The notes under the pieces are model-generated. The model made no database searches. It saw only the letters and a program-made list of their open reading frames with translations, and had not been told where the DNA came from. The translations under genes were made by a program, and so were the position numbers. Below are positions 39,352 to 48,878 of a stretch of DNA of 64,000 bases, one piece after another; the first letter of the stretch is position 1, and the number at the start of each line of letters is the position of its first letter. The stretch lies in assembly GCA_905235745.1 (NCBI GenBank), contig CAJOMN010000010.1, forward strand, positions 39,498-103,497, read 5' to 3'. Source of the stretch: an uncultured Lachnospiraceae bacterium. GTDB taxonomy: Bacteria; Bacillota; Clostridia; Lachnospirales; Lachnospiraceae.

Positions 39352-40042
39352 TTATGATAAAGCTCCTGAACGACTGCGCTCCGACCTTTACTATCTTGGC
39401 GATATTGATGGAATTGGTGCCGCCCTGCCTGGGTCTGAACGATATGGGGATGAAATGAACCTTCTGCCTGCGCTTTTTGTAGATCGCCGCAAGAGCCGCA
39501 TTTGCAAGGAAAAAATCATCCGGTATGTATCGGAGGTTTTCCCGCAGGGATTGTGCGCTCATCAGTCTGTAAGGAGCGTTTGCATCAAGCACATAGACTT
39601 TGAAGCACACATGGATGACAGTACGAAGCACCTTTGTGACAAGAATCCTCATAAGACCGTCTCTTCGCTTGTTCCTGTATCCGATGGAAACGTCGTATTT
39701 GTCCCGTGCACTCCAAAAAGGCTCGAACTCCGACGGAAGCGTCTGACCGTCGGAATCCGTCTGAAACACATAGTCCGCTCCGTTATCGAGCGCATATCTA
39801 TAGCCGTAGAGTAAAGTTGCCCCATGGCCTTCGTTCGGCTTGGTAAGAGCGGTAAGCTTTGGTCTGTCAGCCGCAAGTTCCTGAAGTATTCTGTATGTTG
39901 CATCGCGGCTTCCGTCGTCGATGATTACAAGACGCGAGTCTGTACCGTGCTCTTCGACCACAGGATACCAGTCCGCTACGACCTGTCTGATATTAGCTTC
40001 CTCATTATATGCGGGAATTATGATGAATAACCTGTCTGCCAT
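39317..40042 (-). CDS. Family 2 glycosyltransferase
   Basis: The 241-residue GT2 protein starts MADRLFIIIPAYNEEANIRQVV and has VIIDDGSRDAT, NEGHGATLLYGYRYAL and FQTDSDGQTLPSEF with the DxD metal site, then RPRQGGTNSINIAKI. It resembles polyprenyl-phosphate sugar transferases but has no C-terminal membrane helices. AAGGAG is 7 nt before the ATG at 40042; the ATG at 40048 is too close. Alone on the minus strand, it overlaps the convergent M29 gene at the 3' ends. Confidence 0.87.
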   Translation of the reverse strand: MADRLFIIIPAYNEEANIRQVVADWYPVVEEHGTDSRLVIIDDGSRDATYRILQELAADRPKLTALTKPNEGHGATLLYGYRYALDNGADYVFQTDSDGQTLPSEFEPFWSARDKYDVSIGYRNKRRDGLMRILVTKVLRTVIHVCFKVYVLDANAPYRLMSAQSLRENLRYIPDDFFLANAALAAIYKKRRQKVHFIPISFRPRQGGTNSINIAKIVKVGAQSFRSFIIINNRVESDSPD

Positions 40043-40178
40043 ATTCATACTCCTTGCTGTCAGATATTATTTTGGACGAATTTAATGTTTTTACTATACA
40101 TTCACATTTTACAACAAATCACTCCTTAGTCAAGATTTACCGCCTATTTTCGCCGCCTTGTTGCTTGCCCTATCACGG

Positions 40179-40201
40179 TATGAGTGATATACTAACTCAT
40201 A
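40179..40201. promoter_or_regulatory. Inverted repeat in the divergent region before the VanW gene
   Basis: TATGAGT (40179-40185), 9 nt, ACTCATA (40195-40201). It lies 20 nt upstream of the VanW-gene promoter and about 140 nt from the divergent glycosyltransferase start, a suitable place for an operator. No regulator is adjacent. Confidence 0.4.
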
Positions 40202-40220
40202 GTATGCAGATATAGTGCCG

Positions 40221-40248
40221 TTGACTATAGCATAGATGCTTGTATAGG
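40221..40248 (+). promoter_or_regulatory. Promoter of the VanW-family gene
   Basis: TTGACT (40221-40226), 16 nt, TATAGG (40243-40248). Leader about 26 nt. Confidence 0.5.
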
Positions 40249-40280
40249 ATATTGTTGTTCGGAATATGAGGAGACTGATT

Positions 40281-41297
40281 ATGAAAAGGATACATTTGCG
40301 TGCAGTGGCATTGGCTGCGATCCTGACGGTGCTGTTTCTTTCTATGCCGGTTCAGGTGCGTGCCGAATCAGTAACGAGCGTTGTGATGACATATCAGGAC
40401 AAGGTGTATACCAAGCAGATATACGATCTTGAAACGAGTCAGATCAAAGCGGGCGCAGATACCGATTCACTGCGTGACATTGAGGGACTGCTTAATAACC
40501 TGACATTTCAGACAAACGGAGAAGTTAAGATCAATAAGCCGGCGGTCGTAAATGCCGTCAAGTCTGCGATCGTTGCAGGCCGGACCGATATCCGTATTGA
40601 TCTTACAGGGTATGTTGAGGGTGCAGCGTCAGCGGCACAAACGGCAGCACCGCTTCAAACGGGTGCAGCAACTGCAGCGGTACCGGCTGTCAGTTCGAAT
40701 CTGGATTCCCTCGGAATAGACTGTAAGCTGTCGGAAGCGTCCACAAGATTCAGAGCCAATGAAGACAGGGCGCAGAACATCAGAAACGCCGCATCCAAGA
40801 TAAACGGAATGGTGATAATGCCCGGACAGCTGTTTTCATGTAATGTGGCGTTTGGTCCGCGAACGACAGCGAACGGATACGGACTCGGAAATGTTATTTC
40901 CGGAGACACGTATGTCAAGGGAATAGGCGGAGGGATATGCCAGGTAAGCTCCACGCTTAATCTTGCGATGCTGCGTGCAGGAGTGGCTCCGGCGGAAAGG
41001 CACAATCACAGCCACAGATCGAGCTATATCGCATCGGGGCTTGATGCTACGATATCGGGAAACACTATCGATTATAAGTTCATTAACCCTTATGAATACC
41101 CTTTATATATTATGGCGGTTACAGACGGTGGAGTCATTACGATATCCGTATACAGCAATCACGATGCGACAAAAGGTATAGTATATGAGCCTGTTGTTTC
41201 CGGAGGGAATATGTCAAATACGACTCATCTGATAGGAAAGCTTGCGGGCATACAGGTTTCGGACAGGATATGCTACAGCAGCAGGTACAAACAGTAG
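40281..41297 (+). CDS. Secreted VanW-family protein
   Basis: The 338-residue protein has a signal peptide (RIHLRAVALAAILTVLFL, cleavage after VRA near residue 25), an N-terminal domain of about 90 residues, an Ala/Thr-rich linker, and the VanW domain: FRANEDRAQNIRNAASKIN, PGQLFSCNVAFGPRT, GIGGGICQVSSTLNLAML and HNHSHRSSYI. VanW proteins are common in Clostridia and tied to the cell wall, but their activity is not established. GAGGAG precedes ATG 40281; ATG 40266 would overlap it. Confidence 0.88.
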   Translation: MKRIHLRAVALAAILTVLFLSMPVQVRAESVTSVVMTYQDKVYTKQIYDLETSQIKAGADTDSLRDIEGLLNNLTFQTNGEVKINKPAVVNAVKSAIVAGRTDIRIDLTGYVEGAASAAQTAAPLQTGAATAAVPAVSSNLDSLGIDCKLSEASTRFRANEDRAQNIRNAASKINGMVIMPGQLFSCNVAFGPRTTANGYGLGNVISGDTYVKGIGGGICQVSSTLNLAMLRAGVAPAERHNHSHRSSYIASGLDATISGNTIDYKFINPYEYPLYIMAVTDGGVITISVYSNHDATKGIVYEPVVSGGNMSNTTHLIGKLAGIQVSDRICYSSRYKQ

Positions 41298-41306
41298 GTG
41301 GTAAAA

Positions 41307-41828
41307 ATGGGGAAAAAGACAGGCGTTTTTCTGATACAGACTGTAGTCATCGCAGCGTTGTATTTTGTTCTTACATATATTGCCAATGCAGTTCAGCTTG
41401 CCAACGGTCTTAATTTTCAGCTCAGGATCTCCGAAGCGCTCACGGTACTGCCGTATTATACACCGGCAGCGATCCCGGGACTGTTTATCGGGTGTCTGAG
41501 CGTCAATTCCGCAATGAACCTGCCCATGAATGATGTCATATTCGGCAGCCTTGCCACACTTGTCGCGGCGATCGTAAGCTATATCATACGGAAGAAGAAA
41601 TATCTGGTTCCGCTGCCGCCCATTATCATCAATGCAATTTCAGTGCCGGCTATATATACGTTCATGCTCGGATATGATGAACCGCCTTTCTGGAGGAGTG
41701 TTATCATGGTCGGATTAGGTGAGGTGGTAACGTGCGGTGTACTCGGAATAGCCGTAATGCTCGGTCTGGAAGATTACAGGGATAAGCTTTTCCCGCACAG
41801 CGCTCCGAAGGATGACACCGGGGAATAA
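41307..41828 (+). CDS. QueT-like membrane transporter (queuosine precursor)
   Basis: The 173-residue protein has about five hydrophobic segments and QueT-family features: NFQLRISEALTVLPYYTPAAIPGLFIGC at the first helices (pattern RxSEALTxLP). QueT acts as the substrate-binding S component of an ECF transporter for a queuosine precursor; the energising subunits are not nearby. Start ATG 41307 has AGGTGG upstream. I looked for a preQ1 riboswitch in the 9-nt gap and the end of the VanW gene and saw none. Confidence 0.8.
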   Translation: MGKKTGVFLIQTVVIAALYFVLTYIANAVQLANGLNFQLRISEALTVLPYYTPAAIPGLFIGCLSVNSAMNLPMNDVIFGSLATLVAAIVSYIIRKKKYLVPLPPIIINAISVPAIYTFMLGYDEPPFWRSVIMVGLGEVVTCGVLGIAVMLGLEDYRDKLFPHSAPKDDTGE

Positions 41829-41884
41829 CCGGAGAAGACGGTTAGATACGCCGGACAGAATATAACAAATACAGGAGATATTAC

Positions 41885-44800
41885 ATGTATAACAAGGTAC
41901 CAACGGATCTTGAATTTGTCGAAAGGGAAAAGGAAGTCGAAAAGTTCTGGTCCGATAACAAAATATTTGAAAAAAGCATGAAAAACCGTGAGGGATGCGA
42001 CACCTATATGTTTTATGACGGACCCCCCACTGCGAACGGCAAACCGCATATCGGACATGTTCTGACAAGGGTCATCAAGGATATGATCCCGAGATACCGT
42101 ACAATGAAGGGATATTATGTTCCGCGTAAGGCCGGATGGGACACACACGGCCTTCCGGTTGAGCTTGAAGTGGAAAAAATGCTCGGGCTCGACGGCAAGG
42201 AGCAGATAGAGGAGTACGGACTTGCCCCCTTTATCGATAAATGCAAGGAGAGTGTCTGGAAATACAAGGGAATGTGGGAGGATTTTTCAGGAACGGTCGG
42301 ATTCTGGGCCGATATGGACGATCCGTATGTCACATACCATGATGATTATATCGAATCCGAATGGTGGGCGCTCAAGACCATTTGGGACAAGGGTCTCCTG
42401 TACAAAGGGTTCAAGATAGTTCCATACTGTCCGCGGTGCGGAACCCCGCTTTCGTCTCATGAAGTGGCACTTGGTTACAAGACATTAAAGGAGCGGACCG
42501 CGATCGTAAGATTCAAGCTCAGGGACGAGGATACGTATTTTCTTGCGTGGACGACAACGCCCTGGACTCTCGCAAGCAATATAGCTCTTTGCGTTAATCC
42601 CGAGGATACATACGTCAAGGTCAGGGCAGCGGACGGATATACATATATCCTTGCCGAAGCTCTTGCCGATCAGGTTCTTGGTACGATAGACAGACCGGAA
42701 GGCGAGGCTGCATATGAGGTTATCGAGACTTATAAAGGCCGGGATCTTGAGTACAGGGAATATGAGCCGCTCTACAAATGCGCCGCAGACTGCGCTGCCG
42801 CACAGAACAAGAAAGCGTTCTTCGTATACTGCGATGACTATGTAACGATGGCCGACGGTACCGGGATAGTCCATATAGCTCCGGCGTTCGGTGAAGATGA
42901 TGCCAGAGTCGGAAGAAGATATGATGCGCCGTTTGTCCAGATGGTGGACGATAAAGGATTGATGAAACCGGAGACACCTTTTGGCGGAATGCGGGCAAAG
43001 CCCACCCAAAAGGAAATAGATGAGGGCGCGGTAAGCGCCGATCCGGAAGTGCTGAAGGAACTTGATTCAAGAGGTCTGCTCTTTGGCGCACCGAAGGTCG
43101 AACATGACTATCCACACTGCTGGAGATGCTCTACGCCTCTTATATATTATGCACGCGAGTCGTGGTATATAGAGATGACCAAGGTCAGGGAAGACCTTAT
43201 CAGGAACAACAATACGATCAACTGGATCCCGGAGTCGATCGGAACGGGGCGTTTCGGAAACTGGCTTGAGAACATTCAGGACTGGGCAGTATCCCGTAAC
43301 AGATACTGGGGAACACCGCTCAACGTATGGGAATGTGAATGCGGCAAGAGGCTGTCGGTAGGAAGCCGCCGTGAACTGCGCGATCTGTCGGGCCGCGAGG
43401 ATGCCCTTACCGTGGAACTGCACAGACCTTATATAGATGATTACACAATCCCGTGTCCCGAATGCGGCAAACAGATGCATCGAGTTCCCGAGGTAATAGA
43501 CTGCTGGTTCGATTCGGGAGCAATGCCGTTTGCCCAGTACCATTATCCGTTTGAGAACAAGGAACTGTTCGAATCGAGATTCCCCGCCCAGTTTATCTCG
43601 GAAGCAGTGGATCAGACGAGGGGATGGTTCTATTCGCTTCTTGCGGAAAGCACGCTTTTGTTCAACAAGGCGGCTTATGAGAATGTCATAGTCCTGGGAC
43701 TGGTGCTTGACGAGAACGGCGAAAAGATGAGCAAGTCAAAGGGCAATGCCGTCGATCCTTTTGATGCTCTTTCTTCAATGGGCGCCGACGCCATACGGTG
43801 GTATTTCTACATCAATTCCGCCCCGTGGCTTCCAAACAGATTTCATGAGAAGGCCGTTATGGAAGGCCAGAGAAAGTTTATGGGAACGCTCTGGAACACA
43901 TATGCTTTCTTTGTGCTGTACGCCAATATAGATGATTTTGATGCGACAAAGTATTCTCTTGAATATGACAGGCTACCGGTCATGGATAAGTGGATACTCA
44001 GTAAACTGTATTCCACGATCGAAAGCGTGGATTCGAATCTTGACAAGTATCAGATCCCGGAAGCGGCAAGAGCGCTTCAGGATTTTGTGGACGATTTGTC
44101 CAACTGGTATGTAAGGCGGTGCCGTGAGCGTTTCTGGGCGAAGGGCATGGAGCAGGATAAGATAAACGCGTATATGACGTTGTATACAGCGCTCGTCGAG
44201 ACGGCAAAAGCAGCTGCCCCGATGATACCGTTCATGACAGAACAGATATACCGCAACCTTGTCTGTTCAATAGACAGGGAAGCGCCCGAGAGCGTGCATC
44301 TGTGTGATTTTCCGTCCGTTAAGAGCGAATGGATCGATAAGGAACTTGAGGATAACATGGATCATGTGCTTAAGAGCGTCGTGATGGGAAGAGCGTGCAG
44401 AAATGCCGCGAACATCAAGAACAGGCAGCCTCTTGCAAAGATGTTTGTGAAAGCGGACTTTGATCTTGATGAGTTCTATACGGATATAATCAAGGACGAA
44501 CTAAACGTCAAGGAAGTTGTACTCACCGATGATGTCAGCGGGTTTACCACATATACGATGAAGCCCCAGCTTCGGACAGTAGGCCCCAAATACGGCAAAC
44601 AGCTTGCGGGCATTAAGGCATACCTTGAAGGAGTCGACGGCAATGCGGCGATGAACGAGCTTAAGAGTACCGGACTAATCAGGTTTGATGTTAACGGTAC
44701 GCAGGTGGAGCTGTCGGAGGAAGATCTTCTGATAGAGATGACGCAGCAGGAAGGATATGAGTCTCTTACCGAGGGCAGCGTTACCGTCGTGATCGATACG

Positions 44801-45073
44801 GAACTGACACCGGAGCTTATCGAGGAAGGATTCGTGCGTGAGATCGTCTCAAAGGTTCAGACGATGCGCAAGGAAGCCGGTTTTGAGGTGATGGACAGGA
44901 TAATCGTATACTCGCAGGGAAACGACCGGATAGCAGGGGTATTGTCCGCCAACAAAGACGAGATATCGCATGAAGTTCTGGCGGATGATATCGTAACAGG
45001 TGAGCCTTCGGGATACGTCAGGGAATGGAACATAAACGGAGAGACAGTTACTCTCGGAGTAAGGAAACAGTGA
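41885..45073 (+). CDS. ileS: Isoleucyl-tRNA synthetase, eukaryote-like (type 2)
   Basis: The 1062-residue class I synthetase has HIGH in KPHIGHVL, GWDTHGLPVELEVEK, the editing-domain TTTPWTLASN, DCWFDSGAMPFAQ and KMSKS in GEKMSKSKGN at about residue 613. It charges tRNA-Ile. Overall length, the FYDGPPTANGKPHIGH block and the lack of a C-terminal zinc finger point to the type 2 form, which in known cases is little affected by mupirocin (established for the type, not tested here). Upstream I see no T-box. ACAGGAGA precedes the ATG. Confidence 0.95.
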   Translation: MYNKVPTDLEFVEREKEVEKFWSDNKIFEKSMKNREGCDTYMFYDGPPTANGKPHIGHVLTRVIKDMIPRYRTMKGYYVPRKAGWDTHGLPVELEVEKMLGLDGKEQIEEYGLAPFIDKCKESVWKYKGMWEDFSGTVGFWADMDDPYVTYHDDYIESEWWALKTIWDKGLLYKGFKIVPYCPRCGTPLSSHEVALGYKTLKERTAIVRFKLRDEDTYFLAWTTTPWTLASNIALCVNPEDTYVKVRAADGYTYILAEALADQVLGTIDRPEGEAAYEVIETYKGRDLEYREYEPLYKCAADCAAAQNKKAFFVYCDDYVTMADGTGIVHIAPAFGEDDARVGRRYDAPFVQMVDDKGLMKPETPFGGMRAKPTQKEIDEGAVSADPEVLKELDSRGLLFGAPKVEHDYPHCWRCSTPLIYYARESWYIEMTKVREDLIRNNNTINWIPESIGTGRFGNWLENIQDWAVSRNRYWGTPLNVWECECGKRLSVGSRRELRDLSGREDALTVELHRPYIDDYTIPCPECGKQMHRVPEVIDCWFDSGAMPFAQYHYPFENKELFESRFPAQFISEAVDQTRGWFYSLLAESTLLFNKAAYENVIVLGLVLDENGEKMSKSKGNAVDPFDALSSMGADAIRWYFYINSAPWLPNRFHEKAVMEGQRKFMGTLWNTYAFFVLYANIDDFDATKYSLEYDRLPVMDKWILSKLYSTIESVDSNLDKYQIPEAARALQDFVDDLSNWYVRRCRERFWAKGMEQDKINAYMTLYTALVETAKAAAPMIPFMTEQIYRNLVCSIDREAPESVHLCDFPSVKSEWIDKELEDNMDHVLKSVVMGRACRNAANIKNRQPLAKMFVKADFDLDEFYTDIIKDELNVKEVVLTDDVSGFTTYTMKPQLRTVGPKYGKQLAGIKAYLEGVDGNAAMNELKSTGLIRFDVNGTQVELSEEDLLIEMTQQEGYESLTEGSVTVVIDTELTPELIEEGFVREIVSKVQTMRKEAGFEVMDRIIVYSQGNDRIAGVLSANKDEISHEVLADDIVTGEPSGYVREWNINGETVTLGVRKQ

Positions 45074-45110
45074 ACGCAGTATCGGGAATCAATATTCAGG
45101 AGGATTATTA

Positions 45111-47576
45111 ATGGCAGCACGCAAAACAGGATTCAACAAGGAAACGTTTAAAAAGCAGATCAAGGAGAACGTCAAAGCCCTGTTCCGCAAGACTCTTGAC
45201 GAGGCAAGCGAGCAGCAGATATATCAGGCCGTTGCCTATACGGTAAAGGATACGATAATCGATAACTGGCTTGAGACCCAGAAGGCATATGAAAAACAGG
45301 ATCCCAAAACGGTGTACTACCTGTCGATGGAATTCCTTATGGGAAGGGCATTGGGAAATGCCATGATCAATCTTAAGGAGTACAAGGAAGTTGCCGAAGC
45401 GCTTGATGAGATGGGTATTAATATCAACCTTGTTGAGGATGAGGAGAGAGATCCGGCACTCGGAAACGGAGGCCTGGGACGGCTTGCGGCGTGCTTCCTC
45501 GATTCACTCGCAACTCTCGGATACAACGCTTACGGCTGCGGTATCCGCTATCGTTACGGCATGTTCCGTCAGCAGATCAAGGACGGCTATCAGGTTGAAG
45601 CTCCCGATAACTGGTTAAAGGACGGTTATCCATTTGAGCTTCGCCGCCCCGAATATGCCAAGATCGTCAAGTTCGGCGGGAATGTTGCGGTTCATGTGGA
45701 TGAGAAGGGAGAAAATCATTTCAGTCAGGAGAATTACCAGTCGGTACAGGCTATTCCTTACGACCTTCCTATTCCGGGATACGGAAACGGCGTTGTCAAT
45801 ACGCTCAGGATCTGGGACGCGCAGCCTGTTGAATGCTTCCAGCTTGATTCGTTTGACAAGGGAGATTACCGTCTGGCGGTCGAGCAGGAAAATCTTGCGA
45901 GAAACATATGTGAAGTATTATATCCCAACGATAATCATTATGCCGGCAAGGAGCTGCGCCTGAAGCAGCAGTATTTCTTCGTATCGGCAAGTATACAGGA
46001 AGCAGTCGATAAATATATGCGCAAGCATGATGATATCCATAAGCTGTATGAGAAGGTGACGTTCCAGATGAACGACACACACCCGACGCTTACTGTTCCC
46101 GAGCTTATGCGCGTTCTTATGGATGAATACGGACTCGGATGGGAGGATGCATGGTCGATCACTACCAAGACGGTCGCATATACCAACCATACTATTATGT
46201 CGGAAGCGCTTGAAAAATGGCCCATCGAGCTGTTCTCGAACCTGCTTCCGAGGATATATCAGATAGTTGAGGAGATCAACAGAAGGTTCTGTCTTCTGAT
46301 CGAAGCCTCATACCCGGGCAATACCGAAAAGATCCGCAAGATGGCCATCATATATGACGGACAGGTCAGGATGGCTCATATGGCTATATGCGCTTCATAC
46401 TCGGTAAACGGTGTCGCAAGACTTCATACCGAGATACTCAAGAATCAGGAGCTTCGTGACTTCTATGAGATGATGCCCGACAAGTTCAACAACAAGACCA
46501 ACGGCATCACTCAGAGAAGGTTCCTGCTGCACGCCAACCCTCTTCTTGCCGACTGGGTGACCGAGCATGTCGGTGATGAATGGATAACGGATCTTACCGT
46601 ACTGCGGCATCTTAAGGTATATGCCGATGACAAGAAGGCTCAGCACGAATTCATGAACATCAAGTATCAGAATAAGGTAAGACTGGCAAAATATATTCTG
46701 GAGCATAACGGGATAGAGGTTGATCCCAGATCGATATTTGACGTTCAGGTAAAGAGGCTTCATGAATATAAGCGTCAGCTGCTGAACATACTGCATATCA
46801 TGTATCTGTACAATGAATTGAAGGAGCATCCCGATATGGACTTCATACCGCGTACGTTCATATTCGGAGCGAAAGCGGCAGCGGGCTACAAGAACGCGAA
46901 GCTGACCATAAAGCTTATCAATTCGGTTGCCGATGTCATCAATAATGATGCTTCGATCGACGGCAAGATCAAGGTCGTGTTCATAGAAGATTACTGTGTA
47001 TCAAACGCCGAGCTTATTGTTGCGGCAGCAGACGTTTCCGAGCAGATCTCAACAGCGTCCAAGGAAGCTTCCGGAACCGGTAACATGAAGTTCATGCTGA
47101 ACGGAGCGGTAACTATAGGAACAATGGACGGAGCAAACGTGGAAATGTATGAGGAAGTCGGAGAGGAGAATATTTTCATCTTCGGTCTGTCATCTGATGA
47201 GGTTATTAATTACGAGCAGAACGGCGGCTATGACCCGAACGAGATATTCAACAGCAATGCCAATGTCCGCAAGGTTCTCATGCAGCTTGTCAACGGAACA
47301 TACAGCCCTGAAGATCCGGAACTGTTCAGGGATCTGTACAATTCGCTGCTCAATACCCAGTCCACTGCCAAGGCCGACACCTATTTTATTCTGAAGGATT
47401 TTGACTCATATGCCGAGACACAGAAGAAGATACAGGAAGCCTACAAGGATACCAAGAAATGGAACAAGATGGCAATCCTCAATGTTGCAAGCTCTGGCAA
47501 GTTCTCATCAGACAGGACTATCCAGGAATACGTTGATGATATATGGCATCTTGATAAAGTAACAGTCAGAAAATGA
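45111..47576 (+). CDS. glgP: Glycogen/maltodextrin phosphorylase
   Basis: The 821-residue GT35 enzyme has YYLSMEFLMGRALGNAMINL, ALGNGGLGRLAACFLDSLAT, MNDTHPTLTVPELMRVLMDE and the PLP-lysine motif EASGTGNMKFMLNG. It releases glucose-1-phosphate from storage glucan. AGGAGG precedes the ATG. No other glycogen gene is adjacent in the window. The next gene begins 3 nt later and is probably co-transcribed. Confidence 0.96.
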   Translation: MAARKTGFNKETFKKQIKENVKALFRKTLDEASEQQIYQAVAYTVKDTIIDNWLETQKAYEKQDPKTVYYLSMEFLMGRALGNAMINLKEYKEVAEALDEMGININLVEDEERDPALGNGGLGRLAACFLDSLATLGYNAYGCGIRYRYGMFRQQIKDGYQVEAPDNWLKDGYPFELRRPEYAKIVKFGGNVAVHVDEKGENHFSQENYQSVQAIPYDLPIPGYGNGVVNTLRIWDAQPVECFQLDSFDKGDYRLAVEQENLARNICEVLYPNDNHYAGKELRLKQQYFFVSASIQEAVDKYMRKHDDIHKLYEKVTFQMNDTHPTLTVPELMRVLMDEYGLGWEDAWSITTKTVAYTNHTIMSEALEKWPIELFSNLLPRIYQIVEEINRRFCLLIEASYPGNTEKIRKMAIIYDGQVRMAHMAICASYSVNGVARLHTEILKNQELRDFYEMMPDKFNNKTNGITQRRFLLHANPLLADWVTEHVGDEWITDLTVLRHLKVYADDKKAQHEFMNIKYQNKVRLAKYILEHNGIEVDPRSIFDVQVKRLHEYKRQLLNILHIMYLYNELKEHPDMDFIPRTFIFGAKAAAGYKNAKLTIKLINSVADVINNDASIDGKIKVVFIEDYCVSNAELIVAAADVSEQISTASKEASGTGNMKFMLNGAVTIGTMDGANVEMYEEVGEENIFIFGLSSDEVINYEQNGGYDPNEIFNSNANVRKVLMQLVNGTYSPEDPELFRDLYNSLLNTQSTAKADTYFILKDFDSYAETQKKIQEAYKDTKKWNKMAILNVASSGKFSSDRTIQEYVDDIWHLDKVTVRK

Positions 47577-47579
47577 TAT

Positions 47580-48437
47580 ATGAACGTAGCGCGTGCAAGA
47601 CAACTGCAGATACAGGGTCCTGACCGTACAATAAGCTACGGGGGCGATCAGAGATGGTTTTCGTCGAACACGAAAGCCATGGGAGGCTGCGGTTCCGTGG
47701 CGGGAGCAAATGCTCTGCGTGCTCTTGCACGATGCGATGCCGGGTTCGGATCGCTTGTGCGCTCGTCGCCCACTATTCCGGCACAGATAAAGGATGCCCT
47801 TTGTTCAGACAATCCCGGTCATGATAGCTTCCCGCTTCTTATGACCGGGGTGTATGAGACAATGGGGTCATTTGAGATATTTCCGCTGAATCATATCTAT
47901 GACCGTGTTGACCGGTCTTCCAAAACATTTACCAGACTAAAGAGTACATGGGGACTTTCAAATGTCGGATTTATCATAGGGATAATCCGCTTTGTGAGAA
48001 AAATGGGGCTTGATATTACGGTACAATACGCCCCGTGTGCGTTTATGTCCAAAGAGGACGCGGGGCAGTTCATCAGGAAAGGGCTAAGAAACAGCGGCGC
48101 GGTCGTACTGCTGACATGCAAAAATACCCATAACGCAAGGCTGTACAGAGCGGATTCGGATCTTGCCGCAAGGCTCTCGGGTGGCGCTGATTCATCGATA
48201 AAGAGTCATTTTACAACGATCACGGATATTGATACGGACAGGCTCCTTATCACGACATGGGGAAGGCCCGGAGTGATCGATCTTAATGAGCTTGCGGGCA
48301 GCTGGCAAAGTATCAGGGCATATGAGGCATCCCTTATGTATATCCGGCCCGGAACGAGAAAAGAAGCAACGGCCTGCATGGCGGGCGCCGTAAAACTGTT
48401 TTTGTCCGGGATCGGACATACCGTCATAAGAAGATAA
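47580..48437 (+). CDS. Papain-like/C39-like cysteine-peptidase-fold orphan
   Basis: I recognise no named family. The 285-residue protein has a segment WFSSNTKAMGGCGSVAGANALRAL with Cys placed at the start of a helix (as in C39/papain folds), and a later HFTTITDID followed by LLITTWGRPGVIDL resembling the His strand. No signal peptide or membrane helix is seen, so it is likely cytosolic. It starts 3 nt after glgP without its own Shine-Dalgarno, so translation depends on glgP. Role unknown; a peptidase or transglutaminase-like fold is a guess from motif spacing. Confidence 0.6.
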   Translation: MNVARARQLQIQGPDRTISYGGDQRWFSSNTKAMGGCGSVAGANALRALARCDAGFGSLVRSSPTIPAQIKDALCSDNPGHDSFPLLMTGVYETMGSFEIFPLNHIYDRVDRSSKTFTRLKSTWGLSNVGFIIGIIRFVRKMGLDITVQYAPCAFMSKEDAGQFIRKGLRNSGAVVLLTCKNTHNARLYRADSDLAARLSGGADSSIKSHFTTITDIDTDRLLITTWGRPGVIDLNELAGSWQSIRAYEASLMYIRPGTRKEATACMAGAVKLFLSGIGHTVIRR

Positions 48438-48469
48438 TCGGAAATTATTAAAAAATTTAGCAAAAGCTA

Positions 48470-48496
48470 TTAAGTTTATCCGGGATTGACCGATAA
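48470..48496 (+). promoter_or_regulatory. SigD (sigma-28) promoter of the flgM operon
   Basis: TTAAGTTT (48470-48477), 11 nt, ACCGATAA (48489-48496), close to the TAAAGTTT-N11-GCCGATAA consensus. The leader of about 85 nt includes a small GGAG-TAA-CTCC hairpin. Confidence 0.75.
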
Positions 48497-48584
48497 ATAA
48501 TATGAAACTTGTAATTTGTTTTATTGCGGAACCAGGGATGGTATCGCGAGGGGAGTAACTCCGGACAGGGAAGGAGGAGACGTT

Positions 48585-48866
48585 ATGCGTATAGAAGCAT
48601 ACAATGCCGTAAGTCAGGTATATTCGGCACAGAAGCCGGGCAAAGTCAGCAAAGCTACGGCTGCATACGGAAGGGATCAGGTTCAGATCTCCAGTATCGG
48701 CAAGGATATTCAGACAGCTAAACAGGCTGTTGCCAATTCTTCCGATATAAGATCTGAGATCACGGAACCCATCAAGGCAGCTATTGCCAATGGAACTTAT
48801 AATGTGAGCAATGATGATTTTGCATCAAAATTACTTGCAAAGTATGAAGAAAAGCTGAGCTTTTAA
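48585..48866 (+). CDS. flgM: Anti-sigma-28 factor FlgM
   Basis: The 93-residue protein carries the FlgM core: DQVQISSIGKDIQTAKQA and then IRSEITEPIKAAIANGTYNV and FASKLL. FlgM holds SigD inactive until the hook is complete. GGAAGGAGG precedes ATG 48585; the upstream frame start (48516) lies in the leader. It heads flgM-flgN-flgK-flgK and is itself under a SigD promoter, the usual negative feedback. Confidence 0.92.
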   Translation: MRIEAYNAVSQVYSAQKPGKVSKATAAYGRDQVQISSIGKDIQTAKQAVANSSDIRSEITEPIKAAIANGTYNVSNDDFASKLLAKYEEKLSF

Positions 48867-48878
48867 AGAGGACATCCG

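Noticed and set aside
41288..41306. preQ1 riboswitch before the QueT-like gene
   Set aside because: The gap is too short and no preQ1 motif is visible in the preceding coding sequence.
41829..41884. T-box leader before ileS
   Set aside because: Only 56 nt between genes, without specifier stem or terminator/antiterminator pairs.
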